Assembly: GCF_003047265.1 (NCBI RefSeq)
Contig: NZ_PZYY01000005.1
Span: 124,001-188,000 of the forward strand
DNA length: 64,000 bases
Reading direction: 5' to 3'
From: Nocardioides terrigena
GTDB lineage: Bacteria > Actinomycetota > Actinomycetes > Propionibacteriales > Nocardioidaceae
The translations under genes and the position numbers were made by a program. Below are positions 9,436 to 19,566 of this stretch, piece after piece. Each line of letters begins with the position of its first letter. Positions within the stretch are counted from its first letter, which is position 1. The notes beneath the pieces were generated by a model. The model had not been told where the DNA came from and searched no databases. It saw nothing but the letters and a program-made list of their open reading frames with translations.

Positions 9436-9465
9436 CCGACCGGTCGGCGCCGCGTCGGCGGCCGG

Positions 9466-9471
9466 TAGATT
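9466..9471 (+). promoter_or_regulatory. -10 element (TAGATT) for leaderless purL
   Basis: TAGATT, 7 bases, then GTG 9479. No ribosome-binding sequence lies in the gap. Confidence 0.5.
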
Positions 9472-9478
9472 GGCGCCC

Positions 9479-11773
9479 GTGCCCGAGACCCAGCAGGCTC
9501 CCCGCTCCAGCACCCTCGACACCGTCGCCGTCGCGTCCGGCGACCCCGGGCGCGACCAGCCGTGGGCCGACCTCGGGCTGAAGTCCGACGAGTACGACCG
9601 GATCCGCGAGATCCTCGGCCGCCGCCCGACGAGCAGCGAGCTCGCGATGTACTCGGTGATGTGGAGCGAGCACTGCTCCTACAAGTCCTCCAAGGTGCAC
9701 CTCAAGCAGTTCTCCGAGATCCCGCAGGAGACGCCGGTCGGCAAGATGCTCGCCGGCATCGGCGAGAACGCCGGCGTCCTCGACATCGGCCAGGGCTACG
9801 CCGTGACCTTCAAGGTGGAGTCCCACAACCACCCGTCGTACGTCGAGCCCTACCAGGGCGCCGCGACCGGCGTCGGCGGCATCGTGCGCGACATCCTCGC
9901 CATGGGTGCCCGCCCGGTCGCGGTGATGGACCCGCTCCGCTTCGGACCCCTCGACGCCCCCGACACCCACCGCGTGCTGCCCGGGATCGTGGCCGGTGTC
10001 GGCGGTTACGGCAACTGCCTCGGCCTGCCCAACATCGGCGGCGAGGCCGTCTTCGACAGCAGCTACCTCGGCAACCCGCTCGTCAACGCCCTCTGCATCG
10101 GCGTGCTGCGCCACGAGGACCTCCACCTCGCCAAGGCGTCCGGCGTCGGCAACCAGGTCATCCTGTACGGCGCCCGCACCGGCGGCGACGGCATCGGCGG
10201 CGTCTCCGTGCTCGCCTCAGAGACCTTCGACGCCGACGGACCTGCGAAGCGTCCGAGCGTGCAGGTCGGCGACCCCTTCATGGAGAAGCTGCTCATCGAG
10301 TGCACCCTCGAGATCTTCGCCGCCGGCCTCGTCGCCGGCATCCAGGACCTCGGCGGCGCCGGGCTCTCGTGCGCGACCTCCGAGCTGGCGAGCGCCGGCG
10401 ACGGGGGCATGCAGGTCGAGCTCGACCGGGTACCGCTGCGCGACTCCACCCTCGCTCCCGAGGAGATCCTCATGAGCGAGTCGCAGGAGCGCATGATGGC
10501 CGTCGTCGAGCCCGGCGACGTCGACGCCTTCATGGCGATCTGCGCCAAGTGGGACGTCGAGGCTGTCGTCGTCGGCGAGGTGACCGACACCGGCCGCCTC
10601 CAGATCGACTGGCACGGCGAGCGCGTCGTCGACGTGCCTCCGCGCTCGGTCGCCCACGACGGCCCGACCTACCAGCGGCCCTACGCCCGGCCGTCGTGGC
10701 AGGACGCCCTCCAGGACGACCGCGCCGAGGTGCTGGACCGTCCGGGCTCGGGCGACGACCTGCGCGCGACGATGCTGAGACTGGTCGCCTCGCCCAACCT
10801 GTGCGACAAGTCGTGGATCACCGACCAGTACGACCGCCACGTCCGCGGCAACACCGTGCTCGCCCAGCCCGCCGACAGCGGCATGGTGCGCGTCGACGAC
10901 GAGACCAACCTGGGCGTCTCGGTCGCCACCGACTGCAACGGCCGCTTCGCCAAGCTCGACCCCTACACCGGCGCCCAGCTCGCGCTGGCCGAGTCCTACC
11001 GCAACGTCGCCACCGGCGGCGCGCGACCGCTCGCCATCTCCGACTGCCTCAACTTCGGCTCCCCGGAGGACCCCGACGTGATGTGGCAGTTCGCCGAGGC
11101 CTGCCGCGGGCTCAAGGACGGCTGCCTCGAGCTCGGCATCCCGGTGACCGGCGGCAACGTGAGCCTCTACAACCAGACCGGCGAGACCGCGATCCTGCCC
11201 ACCCCCGTCGTGGCCGTGCTCGGCGTGATCGACGACGTCACCAAGCGCACGCCGTCCCACTTCGCCGCCGCCGATGAGCGCGTCTTCCTGCTCGGTGAGA
11301 CCCGCGAGGAGCTCTCCGGCTCGGAGTGGGCGCACGTCGTGCACGGGCACCTGGGCGGCCTCCCGCCCCGGGTCGACCTGGCGGCCGAGAAGGCGCTGGG
11401 CGCCCTGCTGGCCGACGCGTCGAGCGATGCAGTTGTCACCAGCGCCCACGACCTGTCCGACGGTGGACTGGCCCAGGCCCTGGCGGAGGCCTCCTTCCGC
11501 AACGGAGTCGGGGTCTCGGTGTCGGTGGCCGACGTGGCCGGCGGGGACGCCTTCGTCGCCCTCTTCTCCGAGTCCGCTGCACGCGCCATCGTGACGGTGA
11601 CCACCGACAACGCCGATCGCCTCGTCGCCCTGGCCGAGCGCCACGGCGTACCCCTCACGCCGATCGGGCGGACCGGGGGAGAGACGGTGTCGGTCGAGGG
11701 ACAGTTCGACGTCTCTGTCGCCGAGCTGCGTGACGCCTGGAGCGCCACGCTGCCGGCTGCCCTGGCCCACTGA
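9479..11773 (+). CDS. purL: phosphoribosylformylglycinamidine synthase subunit PurL
   Basis: A 764-residue small-type FGAM synthase. It catalyses ATP-dependent amidation of FGAR in purine synthesis and normally acts with PurS and PurQ, which are not in this window. Visible signatures are [57 protein letters not shown] and the second-half motifs [10 protein letters not shown] and [10 protein letters not shown]. The length is normal for the family. GTG 9479 is the start because the protein begins where the family does and a leaderless TAGATT sits 7 bases before it; the frame is open much further upstream over the preceding gene. A terminator follows. Confidence 0.95.
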   Translation: MPETQQAPRSSTLDTVAVASGDPGRDQPWADLGLKSDEYDRIREILGRRPTSSELAMYSVMWSEHCSYKSSKVHLKQFSEIPQETPVGKMLAGIGENAGVLDIGQGYAVTFKVESHNHPSYVEPYQGAATGVGGIVRDILAMGARPVAVMDPLRFGPLDAPDTHRVLPGIVAGVGGYGNCLGLPNIGGEAVFDSSYLGNPLVNALCIGVLRHEDLHLAKASGVGNQVILYGARTGGDGIGGVSVLASETFDADGPAKRPSVQVGDPFMEKLLIECTLEIFAAGLVAGIQDLGGAGLSCATSELASAGDGGMQVELDRVPLRDSTLAPEEILMSESQERMMAVVEPGDVDAFMAICAKWDVEAVVVGEVTDTGRLQIDWHGERVVDVPPRSVAHDGPTYQRPYARPSWQDALQDDRAEVLDRPGSGDDLRATMLRLVASPNLCDKSWITDQYDRHVRGNTVLAQPADSGMVRVDDETNLGVSVATDCNGRFAKLDPYTGAQLALAESYRNVATGGARPLAISDCLNFGSPEDPDVMWQFAEACRGLKDGCLELGIPVTGGNVSLYNQTGETAILPTPVVAVLGVIDDVTKRTPSHFAAADERVFLLGETREELSGSEWAHVVHGHLGGLPPRVDLAAEKALGALLADASSDAVVTSAHDLSDGGLAQALAEASFRNGVGVSVSVADVAGGDAFVALFSESAARAIVTVTTDNADRLVALAERHGVPLTPIGRTGGETVSVEGQFDVSVAELRDAWSATLPAALAH

Positions 11774-11785
11774 CCCGTTGACGAC

Positions 11786-11815
11786 GAAGGGCCCCCGCCG
11801 GAGCGGGAGCCCTTC
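11786..11815. terminator. bidirectional intrinsic terminator
   Basis: GAAGGGC-CCCCGC and GCGGGA-GCCCTTC form a strong stem around CGGA between the convergent purL and M28 peptidase genes. There is little T tract, as is common in high-GC actinobacteria. Confidence 0.7.
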
Positions 11816-11835
11816 GCGCGTGGGTGGCCGTGCCG

Positions 11836-13428
11836 TCAGCTGCGGGGCAGCTCGTCGTGGTCGTCGTGCAGGCCGCCACCACTCGGGGTGCCGTCTCCGC
11901 GGACCGCGCCGGCAACCGGCGCCGAGAGCGAGCTCAGGTCCCGGGCGTAGGTCAGCACGGCGTGGGCGATGGCGTCGGAGTTGTAGTTGATCGCGTCCCG
12001 GTTGTTGTTCGTCAGCGTGTCGCACGCCTGGTGGTAGCACGCGTCGTAGGCGACACCTGCTTGACCACCGAAGAGCGCGGCCTGGTCGGCGGTCTTGATG
12101 CCTTCGGCTCCGGTGAAGAGCCCGCCGGCCGGGATGCCCTTCGCGATGAACGGCCCGTAGTCGCTGCGACCGCTGAACGGGGTCTCGGCGGACGGCAGGC
12201 CCTGCGACTCGAAGTAGTCGTGGAACTGCTGCTCGATCTGTCCCGAGCCCGCGGGACCCAGGGCAGCGCCCGGACCGACCGGGAAGGCCGAGTTGTCGCC
12301 GTCGTAGACGAACAGCCCGTAGTTGGGCGAGCCGACCATGTCGAAGTTGAGGTAGAGGGCGATCTTGCGCAGGGTGGAGGGCCTGTTGGCGGCGAGGTCG
12401 TTGATGTAGTGGTTGGAACCCAGGAGTCCGAGCTCCTCGGCACCCCACCAGGAGAACCGGACCCGGTTGGCCGTCTTGGTCCTGGCCATCTGCTCAGCCA
12501 CCTCGAGGAGGGCCGCCGAGCCGGACCCGTTGTCGTTGCTGCCGGGACCTGCGACCACGCTGTCGAGGTGGGCTCCGGCCTGGACCATGGTCTCGCGGTC
12601 GCCGGTCTTGCTGTCGGCATGGACGTTCCACGTCTTGCGGATCTCGGACTCGGTGCTGGCCGCGAGGGAGACCGTGGTGCCGCTGGCGGCCAGGGACCGG
12701 CCGATCTCGAAGCTCGTACCCACGGACGGCACGGTGCCGATCGGGGCGCCCAGCGTGCCCGCGAAGGCGGCGGTGTTGCCCGCGGTGCCGGTGTTCATCA
12801 CGATGACGGCGGACGCGCCCGCGTCCTGCGCATTGACCACCTTGACGCCGAAAGAGCAGCTGCCGCGGCGGATCAGGGCGACGTTGCCGGCCGTGAAGCC
12901 GGCGAAGTCCGAGGTCTCGCAGCCGCTGGTCGAGGCGCTCAGGTCTGGGTTGCCCAGGTCGAGGTCGACACCCTGCACGGCCTTCGACATGACAGTGCCG
13001 GACCCGGAGTAGGTCATCAGTGCGTAGTCGGTCCCTTCGACGAAGGTGCGAGCCGTCGTCGCGGTCTGCGAGAAGCTGGACGGGCCGAGCTGACGGTAGA
13101 ACGGGAAGTCGAACTCCTGGATCGTCGGCTTGTAGCCGGCAGCCCGGAGCTTGCCCACGACGTAGTCCCGCGAGGCCAGATAGCCCGGGGTCCCGGAGGC
13201 CCGGGTGTCGTCGTTGGCGTCGGAGATGGCCTGGAGTGCCTCGAGGTGGTCGAAGACGCCGTCGACGGTGACGGCGTCGCGCAGGGACGACGACGCGGAG
13301 ACAGGGTCCGGGGTGTCTCCGGTGGCGGCCGGGGCGGCGAGGGCTGCGGTGGTGAGCGCGGCCGTGGAAGCCAGGGCCAGGAACGCGGTGCGGGGGGTCC
13401 GCGACGCCCTGGGGCGGGTGTGGTCCAT
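11836..13428 (-). CDS. secreted M28 zinc aminopeptidase with PA domain
   Basis: A 530-residue exported peptidase. A signal peptide (ARTP/RASRTP n-region, Ala/Leu core ending near AAPAATG) precedes an M28 catalytic domain interrupted by a protease-associated domain (GFTAGNVALIRRGSCSFGVK). Zinc-site motifs are QAGAHLDSV, NDNGSGSAALLE, SWWGAEELGLLGS and LNFDMVGSPN. This is the architecture of Streptomyces griseus-type and PA-containing aminopeptidases, which remove N-terminal residues from extracellular peptides. ATG 13428 follows GGAAGGA at 7 bases, so I reject the 22 upstream in-frame codons. Its promoter contains a CRP-like site. Confidence 0.9.
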   Translation of the reverse strand: MDHTRPRASRTPRTAFLALASTAALTTAALAAPAATGDTPDPVSASSSLRDAVTVDGVFDHLEALQAISDANDDTRASGTPGYLASRDYVVGKLRAAGYKPTIQEFDFPFYRQLGPSSFSQTATTARTFVEGTDYALMTYSGSGTVMSKAVQGVDLDLGNPDLSASTSGCETSDFAGFTAGNVALIRRGSCSFGVKVVNAQDAGASAVIVMNTGTAGNTAAFAGTLGAPIGTVPSVGTSFEIGRSLAASGTTVSLAASTESEIRKTWNVHADSKTGDRETMVQAGAHLDSVVAGPGSNDNGSGSAALLEVAEQMARTKTANRVRFSWWGAEELGLLGSNHYINDLAANRPSTLRKIALYLNFDMVGSPNYGLFVYDGDNSAFPVGPGAALGPAGSGQIEQQFHDYFESQGLPSAETPFSGRSDYGPFIAKGIPAGGLFTGAEGIKTADQAALFGGQAGVAYDACYHQACDTLTNNNRDAINYNSDAIAHAVLTYARDLSSLSAPVAGAVRGDGTPSGGGLHDDHDELPRS

Positions 13429-13478
13429 GGGGGGTCCTTCCGAGAGGGGCGTGCCGGAAGACGTGCGGCACTCGAGGC

Positions 13479-13507
13479 AGGCTAGGTGTGACACAGGTCA
13501 CTGGCAA
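13479..13507 (-). promoter_or_regulatory. M28 peptidase promoter with CRP-like site in the spacer
   Basis: On the minus strand TTGCCA (13507-13502) and TAGCCT (13484-13479) are separated by 17 bp. TGTGA-N6-TCACT (13487-13502) fills the spacer and matches the CRP/GlxR half-site pattern, so binding there would be expected to repress. A wider inverted repeat, TGTGACAC (13487-13494) and GTGTCACA (13518-13525), spans the divergent region. Confidence 0.45.
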
Positions 13508-13541
13508 GGGGGACCGGGTGTCACATGAGTAGCCTCGGGCG

Positions 13542-14399
13542 GTGACCACCGTCCGGCGCGCGGCGCCACCCCGCGTCGACCGGCGCGCGGTCCTCGTCCT
13601 CGTGGTCAGCGGGGTGGCCGCCTGTGCGGTCGTCGAGCGGCCGGTTTCCACCGACGACCCCGAGGAGCAGCCGATGGCCGACCGACTCACCTACGGCGAC
13701 GACGAGTCCCAGTGGGCCGACCTGCGCCGCCCCGAGGGCGCCGGTCGCGGCGTCGTGGTGATCATCCACGGCGGCTTCTGGAAGGCGGAGTACGACGCGT
13801 CGCTGGGCGAGCCGCTGGCCGCCGACCTGACGGCGCAGGGATGGACGACGCTCAACGTGGAGTACCGCCGGGTCGGCAACGGCGGCGGCTTCCCGGCCAC
13901 CTTCGACGACGTGCACGCCGCGATCGAGGCGCTCGCGGGCACCGACGTCGACACCACCACGGTGGTCACGCTCGGCCACTCGGCCGGGGGGCACCTGGCG
14001 ACCTGGGCGGCCGCCCGAGGGCGCTTCGAGGAGTGGCCCACCACGGTGCCGGTGACCCACGTCGTCTCCCAGGCCGGCGTCGTCGACCTGACCACGGCGT
14101 ACGACCAGGACCTCGGCGGCGGCGCGGTGGAGGCGCTGATGGGCAGCGCGCCCGACAGTCCCGACTACGAGCTGGCCGACCCGATGCGCCACGTCCCGCT
14201 GGATGTGCCGGCGTGGATGGTGCACGCCGCCGACGACCCGGTCGTGCCGATCAGCCAGTCGCGAGACTACGTGGCCGCGGCCCGCACGGCTGGCGCGGAG
14301 GTCGAGGTCGTCGAGGTCGAGGGCGGCCACTTCGGGGTGATCGAGGTCGGGTCGCCGGCGTGGACGGACATCGTCGCGGTCCTCGACGCCATCGCCTGA
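13542..14399 (+). CDS. lipoprotein-like alpha/beta-hydrolase (esterase/lipase)
   Basis: A 285-residue serine hydrolase. An Arg-rich start and hydrophobic stretch end in SGVAAC, a plausible lipobox, suggesting membrane anchoring. The hydrolase core has the HGG oxyanion motif ([11 protein letters not shown]), the nucleophile elbow GHSAGG, the acid in HAADDPVVP and the His in [10 protein letters not shown]: the hormone-sensitive-lipase/carboxylesterase pattern. GTG 13542 lies 6 bases after TAGCCT (13530-13535), a leaderless layout. It is divergent from the M28 peptidase. Substrate unknown. Confidence 0.8.
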   Translation: MTTVRRAAPPRVDRRAVLVLVVSGVAACAVVERPVSTDDPEEQPMADRLTYGDDESQWADLRRPEGAGRGVVVIIHGGFWKAEYDASLGEPLAADLTAQGWTTLNVEYRRVGNGGGFPATFDDVHAAIEALAGTDVDTTTVVTLGHSAGGHLATWAAARGRFEEWPTTVPVTHVVSQAGVVDLTTAYDQDLGGGAVEALMGSAPDSPDYELADPMRHVPLDVPAWMVHAADDPVVPISQSRDYVAAARTAGAEVEVVEVEGGHFGVIEVGSPAWTDIVAVLDAIA

Positions 14400-14502
14400 C
14401 GCGCACGCCGCAGGCAGCTCGCGAGGCCCGGCACGAACGCCACGCCCGACGCCCGTCCCTGCGCCGCGAGCTGCCCGAGCGGTGCGGGATAACCTCCCCG
14501 AT

Positions 14503-14907
14503 GTGCCCGCCCGTCTCCGTGTCGCCGACCCCGCCGCCGTCGCGGCGGCCCTCGCCGCCCGCGGCGCGGCCGACGACAAGCTGCTGGTCAAGCACTTCCT
14601 CGCCGTCCTGTCCGAGCGCGCCCCCGGCAACTCCGTCGAGGTCCGGGTCCCTCCCGTCGCGGCGGTCCAGGTGATCCCCGGGGTCCGGCACACCCGCGGG
14701 ACGCCCCCGGCCGTCGTCGAGACCGACCCGGACACCTGGATCGCCGTCTCCAGCGGTGAGCTCACCTGGCACGAGGCAGTGGCCAGCGGCCGCGTGCTGG
14801 CCAGCGGCGAGCGCACCGACCTCACGGCGTACCTCCCCCTCACCACGAGCCCGACGAACACCACGAGCCCGACGAACCCCCCGACCCGCACCCCGAACGA
14901 GGACTGA
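14503..14907 (+). CDS. sterol-carrier-family (SCP2-like) small protein
   Basis: About 134 residues. The core (residues 1-110) resembles the bacterial SCP2/MDMPI C-terminal fold: [17 protein letters not shown], strands around [14 protein letters not shown], then [19 protein letters not shown] and [19 protein letters not shown]. The tail is Thr/Ser/Pro-rich because of a duplicated 18-bp unit. GTG 14503 sits 7 bases after TAACCT (14490-14495), so I prefer it to the in-frame start at 14482. Such proteins are commonly found near purF in actinobacteria (Rv0807 region in M. tuberculosis, from memory). The next gene starts directly after the stop codon. Confidence 0.7.
   Translation: MPARLRVADPAAVAAALAARGAADDKLLVKHFLAVLSERAPGNSVEVRVPPVAAVQVIPGVRHTRGTPPAVVETDPDTWIAVSSGELTWHEAVASGRVLASGERTDLTAYLPLTTSPTNTTSPTNPPTRTPNED
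14841..14876 (+). repeat. 18-bp perfect tandem duplication in the SCP-like gene
   Basis: Two identical 18-bp units (14841-14858 and 14859-14876) encode the hexapeptide TTSPTN twice in the disordered C-terminal tail. The length keeps frame, which suggests a recent slippage or duplication. Confidence 0.85.
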
Positions 14908-15708
14908 ATGGACATCCGCTCCCTCGGCTTCCGTACCGACCTGCGCCTGCTGGAGATGACCGGCAGCGAGATCGAGGACCGCGGCACCCACCTCGTGGTC
15001 CGGACGCCTGCCAACCCGACGTACTTCTGGGGCAACTTCCTGCTCCTCAAGCAGCTGCCCGTCCCCGGCGGCGAGCGCGAGGTGATCGGCGCCTTCCACA
15101 CCGAGTTCCCGCAGGCCGGGCACGTGTCCATCGGCGTCGACGGCACCGAGGACCTCACCGAGGCCCTGCAGCCGTTCGCCGCAGCAGGCATGGAGGTCGA
15201 CGTCGGGACCGTTCTGACCACCGGCACCCTCGTCGCTCCCCGGCCGGTGGCCGAGGGCGTCGTGGTCCGCCCCCTCGAGAGCGACGACGACTGGGAGGGC
15301 CGGGCACGGCTCAGCCACCACCTGTGGTCGCAGACCGACGAGGCGACGTTCATGACCTACGCCCGTCGCAAGAACGACCAGGAGCGGGGTCTCGTCGCAC
15401 GCGGCCTCGGCCGGCGGTACGGCGCGTTCGTCGGCGACGAGCTGGTCAGCACGGCCGCCGTCTTCGTCACCCACGCCGGCATCGCCCGCTACCAGAGCGT
15501 CGAGACGCATCCCGACCACCGACGTCAGGGCCTGGCGGCCGCCGTGGTGCACGCGGCGGGCGAGCACGCGCTCGCGGCGTACGGCATCGAGGTGCTGGTG
15601 ATCGCCGCCGACACCGACGGCGACGCGATCCGGATCTACCGCCGCCTCGGCTTCGCCGATGTCGAGCGGCACAACACCCTGGAGCGCCGCGAGGAGGGCT
15701 GGGCCTGA
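14908..15708 (+). CDS. GNAT-family N-acetyltransferase
   Basis: A 266-residue protein. The N-terminal half (to about 110) is a divergent GNAT-like fold. The C-terminal half has the acetyl-CoA loop SVETHPDHRRQGLAAAVVHAA and a GNAT ending IYRRLGFADVERHNTLER. ATG follows the preceding TGA with no gap (TGAATG), and GAGGA sits upstream inside the SCP-like gene, so the two form an operon. The acceptor substrate is unknown. Confidence 0.8.
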   Translation: MDIRSLGFRTDLRLLEMTGSEIEDRGTHLVVRTPANPTYFWGNFLLLKQLPVPGGEREVIGAFHTEFPQAGHVSIGVDGTEDLTEALQPFAAAGMEVDVGTVLTTGTLVAPRPVAEGVVVRPLESDDDWEGRARLSHHLWSQTDEATFMTYARRKNDQERGLVARGLGRRYGAFVGDELVSTAAVFVTHAGIARYQSVETHPDHRRQGLAAAVVHAAGEHALAAYGIEVLVIAADTDGDAIRIYRRLGFADVERHNTLERREEGWA

Positions 15709-15732
15709 TCCCCGGGGGTCGGTGCGTCCTAC

Positions 15733-15738
15733 TAGGGT
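15733..15738 (+). promoter_or_regulatory. -10 element (TAGGGT) for a leaderless M20 peptidase transcript
   Basis: TAGGGT, 7 bases, then ATG 15746, with no Shine-Dalgarno sequence between. Confidence 0.5.
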
Positions 15739-15745
15739 GCGGGCC

Positions 15746-17083
15746 ATGACGATCGACATCCGCGCCCGCCTCGCCGAGGTGCTCCCCGGCATCCGCCAGG
15801 ACCTCGAGGACCTGGTCCGCATCCAGTCCGTCAGCGCCGACCCGGCCCGCGCCGGCGAGGTCGAGCGCAGCGCCGAGGCCACGCGCGACCTCTTCGCCGC
15901 CGAGGGCTTCGAGACCGAGATCGTCCGGGCGTACGACGGCGCCCCGCCCGCCGTCATCGCCAAGAAGGCCGGCCCGGCGGGCGCCCCCACGGTGCTGCTC
16001 TACGCCCACCACGACGTGCAGCCGGAGAACGACCACGCCGACTGGGACTCCCCGCCGTGGGAGCCCACCGAGCGGGGCGACCGGCTCTACGGCCGCGGTG
16101 CCGCCGACGACAAGGCCGGCATCGCCGCCCACCTCGGCGCGGTCCGCATCTTCGTCGACGAGCTCCCGGTCAACCTGGTGATGTTCATCGAGGGCGAGGA
16201 GGAGGTCGGCTCCGACACGCTCGTCGAGCTGCTCAACACCTACAAGGCCCGTCTCGAGGCCGACGTCATCGTCATCGCCGACTCGGGCAACTGGGACATC
16301 GGCGAGCCCGCCCTGACCACCAGCCTGCGCGGCCTGGTCCGCATGGACGTCGAGGTCCGCACCCTGACCCACGCCGTCCACTCGGGCATGTGGGGCGGCC
16401 TCGTGCCCGACTCGATCATGGCCCTGAGCCGGCTCATCGCCAGCCTCAACGACGACGCCGGCAACGTCGCCGTCGAGGGCCTCTTCTCCGGCCCGGCCGC
16501 CGACGTGGAGTACCCCGAGGCCCGCCTGCGTGCCGAGTCCGGCGCCGCGCCCGGCATCGAGTGGATCGGCGAGGGCAGCGTCGTCGAGCGGCTCTGGACC
16601 AAGCCGTCGATCAGCATCACCGGTCTCGACGCCCCCAAGGTCGAGGGCGCCTCCAACACCCTGGTGCCGGCCGCCCGCTGCCGCATCAGCATGCGCATCG
16701 CCCCCGGCGACACGACCGCCAACGCGGTCGAGTGCCTCCAGCGCCACCTCGAGAAGCACGTCCCCTGGGGCGCCACCCTCGACACCACCGTCGTCGACAC
16801 CGGCGAGGCCACCCGGATCAACGCCACCGGCCCGGCGTACGACGCCGCGCGCAACGCCTTCGCCGAGGCCTGGGACGGCACCGCGCCCGTCGACATGGGC
16901 GTCGGCGGGTCGATCCCCTTCATCGCCGAGTTCCTCGAGGCGTTCCCGCAGGCCAGCGTGCTCGTGACCGGCGTCGAGGACCCCGACACCCGCGCCCACG
17001 GCGCCAACGAGGGGCTGCACCTCGCCGAGTTCGAGAAGGTCGTGCTCGCCGAGGCGTTCCTGCTCCGCAACCTCGGCGCCTGA
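15746..17083 (+). CDS. M20/M25 family metallo-dipeptidase
   Basis: A 445-residue zinc peptidase. Metal-site motifs are VLLYAHHDVQPEN, RLYGRGAADDKAG and MFIEGEEEVGS (catalytic Glu), with dimerisation-domain residues around NTLVPAARCRISMRI and a late HGANEGL. This is the pattern of cytosolic M20 dipeptidases and acetylornithine-deacetylase-like enzymes, probably cleaving dipeptides. The 29 codons upstream of ATG 15746 overlap the GNAT gene and are rejected in favour of the leaderless start. Confidence 0.9.
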   Translation: MTIDIRARLAEVLPGIRQDLEDLVRIQSVSADPARAGEVERSAEATRDLFAAEGFETEIVRAYDGAPPAVIAKKAGPAGAPTVLLYAHHDVQPENDHADWDSPPWEPTERGDRLYGRGAADDKAGIAAHLGAVRIFVDELPVNLVMFIEGEEEVGSDTLVELLNTYKARLEADVIVIADSGNWDIGEPALTTSLRGLVRMDVEVRTLTHAVHSGMWGGLVPDSIMALSRLIASLNDDAGNVAVEGLFSGPAADVEYPEARLRAESGAAPGIEWIGEGSVVERLWTKPSISITGLDAPKVEGASNTLVPAARCRISMRIAPGDTTANAVECLQRHLEKHVPWGATLDTTVVDTGEATRINATGPAYDAARNAFAEAWDGTAPVDMGVGGSIPFIAEFLEAFPQASVLVTGVEDPDTRAHGANEGLHLAEFEKVVLAEAFLLRNLGA

Positions 17084-17094
17084 CGAGACACTCC

Positions 17095-17123
17095 TTGGAA
17101 GTTGACAGTTCTACTGTCATAGT
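17095..17123 (+). promoter_or_regulatory. promoter with a perfect palindromic operator in its spacer
   Basis: TTGGAA (17095-17100) and CATAGT (17118-17123) are 17 bp apart. TGACAGT-TCT-ACTGTCA (17103-17119), a perfect 7-3-7 palindrome, lies between them. That is where a TetR-type repressor would block RNA polymerase. It controls the molybdenum hydroxylase genes; no regulator gene is adjacent. Confidence 0.55.
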
Positions 17124-17194
17124 GGGCGGCGGTCCTGGGAGGGACCTCCGCCCCGGGAGGCTGCCGGGGCTGCACCGGATCGGGTGATCCCGCG

Positions 17195-19555
17195 ATGAAC
17201 GCACCGCACCCCGCCCACACGCCCACCACCACGAGCACCCCCGCCGGCAGCGACGTCGTCCCCACGACACTGCCGCTGGACCGTCGACGCTTCCTCGGCT
17301 ACGTCCTCGCGGGGTCGACCCTCGTGGCCGCCGCCGACCTCGGGGGAGCCGCACCGCCGGCCGCCGCCGAGATCCCGACCCCGCCGCAGATCCCCGAGCT
17401 GTACGACCTCAACGACATGCTCACGGACGCGGCGAGGCCGACCGCCAACCTCATCACGGTGGTCATCCGCGAGGACGGCACCGCGACCTTCGCGCTGCCG
17501 CGGATGGAGGTCGGCCAGGGCATCACCACCTCGACGGCGATGCTCATCGCCGAGGAGCTCGACCTGCCGCTCGACAAGGTCGAGGTCACGCTCGCGCCGG
17601 CGCGCCAGGAGCTGCTGTTCAACCAGCTCACCGGTGGCTCCAACACCACCATCTCGACGTACACCCCGATCCGGGTGGCCGCCGCGGTGGCCCGCGCCGC
17701 GCTGCTCGACGCCGCCGCGATCGTCCTCGGCGACACCGTCGCCGGCCTCGTGGCCAAGGGCGGCGTCATCACCGCCCCCGACGGCTCCTCCGTGACGTAC
17801 GGCGAGCTGGCGGCGCGCGCGGCCAGCCCCACGACCGTCGAGGTCGAGGTCCAGCTCAAGGACGAGGCCGACTTCGCCGTCGTGGGCACCCCGACCAACC
17901 GCGTGGACGCCCTCGCCGCCGTGACCGGGCAGAAGGACTACACCACCGACCTGCAGGTCGAGGGCGCCCTCCCGACGATGGTCTGCCGGGCCCCCACGCT
18001 CAACGGCACCCCCGTCCGGGTTCGCAACCAGGACGCGGTCGAGCAGCTGCCCGGCGTGACGCACGTGGCCACGGTCAGCACCGGGGTCGCCGTCCGGGCC
18101 GAGACGTTCGGCCAGTGCATCGACGCCGTCCGCGCACTCGACGTGGAGTGGGCCGACGGGCCGGTCGCCGGGGAGAGTGACTCGACCATCCTGCGCAAGC
18201 TCCGCTCGGCGCAGCTGCCGATGCCGGCCCTGCCGCCCAACCCGCTGGCCAGGACCGTCGGCGGGGACTTCACGTTCTACTTCCGCAGCAACTCCGCGAT
18301 GGACACCAACTCCGCCATCGCCGACGTCCGCGACGACGGCGCCACCATCTGGGCCGGGCTCAAGTCCCCGATCGTCGCGCAGCAGCGGATCGCCGAGAAG
18401 CTCGGCATGCGGCCGGACCAGGTGACGGTCAACGTCGTCACCGCGGGCGGCTCCTTCGGGCGCCGGCTGTTCTTCGACGCCGCGCTCGAGGCCGCGGAGA
18501 TCTCGCAGGCGATGCGGCAACCGGTCAAGCTGATGTGGCACCGCGCCGACGACGCGCGCGTCGGTCGCGGGCACCCGATGGGCACCTGCCGGGTGCAGGC
18601 CGTGGTGCTCGGCCAGGAGGTGCTCGCCTTCAACCAGTCGCTGACCTGCGTGGAGACCGACTTCCGCCACGGGCTCGGCGAGATCATCACCGCCAAGGCC
18701 GCCGACCTGCCCGGCGGCCTCGGCAACCAGGGGTTCGCGCAGACGATCTTCGCGCTCACCCAGGAGGTGCCCTACGACTTCGGCGCCGTCACCCAGACGA
18801 TCATCGAGACCGACGACCGCTTCAACACCGGGTCGATGCGCAACATCTACTCGCCCGACGTCCGCGTCGCCGGCGAGCTCGTCGTCGACCAGATGGCCGC
18901 GAAGATGGGCCTCGATCCCTACGAGTTCCGCCGCAAGTTCCAGCGCAACGAGCGCCTGCTCGCCGCCCTCGACAAGGTGGCGGAGGTCGGCGAGTGGGGC
19001 AGGCGGATGCCGGCCGGCACGGCGCAGGGCATCGCGATCCACAAGGAGTACAAGGGCGTCTCGGCGTGCCTCGTCGAGATCGACTGCCGCCCGCAGACGA
19101 CCGGACGGCAGATCGGCGAGGCGGTCACCGGGCCGCGGGTCACCAAGGTGACGTACGCCGTCGACGTCGGCCTCGCGATCAACCCGCGGGGCCTGGAGGC
19201 CCAGATGCAGGGCGGCATCAACGACGGCATCGCGCTGGCCCTCACCTCGAGCCTGCACCTGCGCGACGGCCACTTCCTCGAGGCCAGCTGGGACAACTAC
19301 TTCTACACGCGCCAGTGGAACACCCCGCCCGAGGTCGAGGTGATCGTGATGCCGTCCACGGAGAAGCAGCCCGGCGGTGCCGGGGAGGCCGGCGTCGCGG
19401 CGACCTTCGCGGCGGTGGCCTGTGCCTACGCCCGGGCGACCGGGACCGTCCCGACGTACTTCCCGATCAACCACAAGCAGCTCTCCTTCGAGCCCAAGCC
19501 CTTCGTCCCGCCGATCCCCGAGTCGCCGACCAACGGCCTCGACCTGACCTCCTGA
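17195..19555 (+). CDS. molybdopterin-binding subunit of a xanthine dehydrogenase/IorB-type oxidoreductase
   Basis: A 786-residue large subunit of the aldehyde/isoquinoline oxidoreductase family. A twin-arginine motif (DRRRFLGYVLAGS) near residue 28 and the following hydrophobic stretch predict Tat export with the cofactor already loaded. Cofactor-binding motifs include MEVGQGITTS, QELLFNQLTGGS, TAGGSFGRRLFFD and, near the C terminus, PGGAGEAGVAAT with the conserved Glu that acts as base. It is followed 11 bases later by its [2Fe-2S] partner. The large-before-small order is the reverse of classical iorAB. The substrate, probably an N-heterocycle or aldehyde, cannot be stated. Confidence 0.88.
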   Translation: MNAPHPAHTPTTTSTPAGSDVVPTTLPLDRRRFLGYVLAGSTLVAAADLGGAAPPAAAEIPTPPQIPELYDLNDMLTDAARPTANLITVVIREDGTATFALPRMEVGQGITTSTAMLIAEELDLPLDKVEVTLAPARQELLFNQLTGGSNTTISTYTPIRVAAAVARAALLDAAAIVLGDTVAGLVAKGGVITAPDGSSVTYGELAARAASPTTVEVEVQLKDEADFAVVGTPTNRVDALAAVTGQKDYTTDLQVEGALPTMVCRAPTLNGTPVRVRNQDAVEQLPGVTHVATVSTGVAVRAETFGQCIDAVRALDVEWADGPVAGESDSTILRKLRSAQLPMPALPPNPLARTVGGDFTFYFRSNSAMDTNSAIADVRDDGATIWAGLKSPIVAQQRIAEKLGMRPDQVTVNVVTAGGSFGRRLFFDAALEAAEISQAMRQPVKLMWHRADDARVGRGHPMGTCRVQAVVLGQEVLAFNQSLTCVETDFRHGLGEIITAKAADLPGGLGNQGFAQTIFALTQEVPYDFGAVTQTIIETDDRFNTGSMRNIYSPDVRVAGELVVDQMAAKMGLDPYEFRRKFQRNERLLAALDKVAEVGEWGRRMPAGTAQGIAIHKEYKGVSACLVEIDCRPQTTGRQIGEAVTGPRVTKVTYAVDVGLAINPRGLEAQMQGGINDGIALALTSSLHLRDGHFLEASWDNYFYTRQWNTPPEVEVIVMPSTEKQPGGAGEAGVAATFAAVACAYARATGTVPTYFPINHKQLSFEPKPFVPPIPESPTNGLDLTS

Positions 19556-19566
19556 GGAGCCCCCGC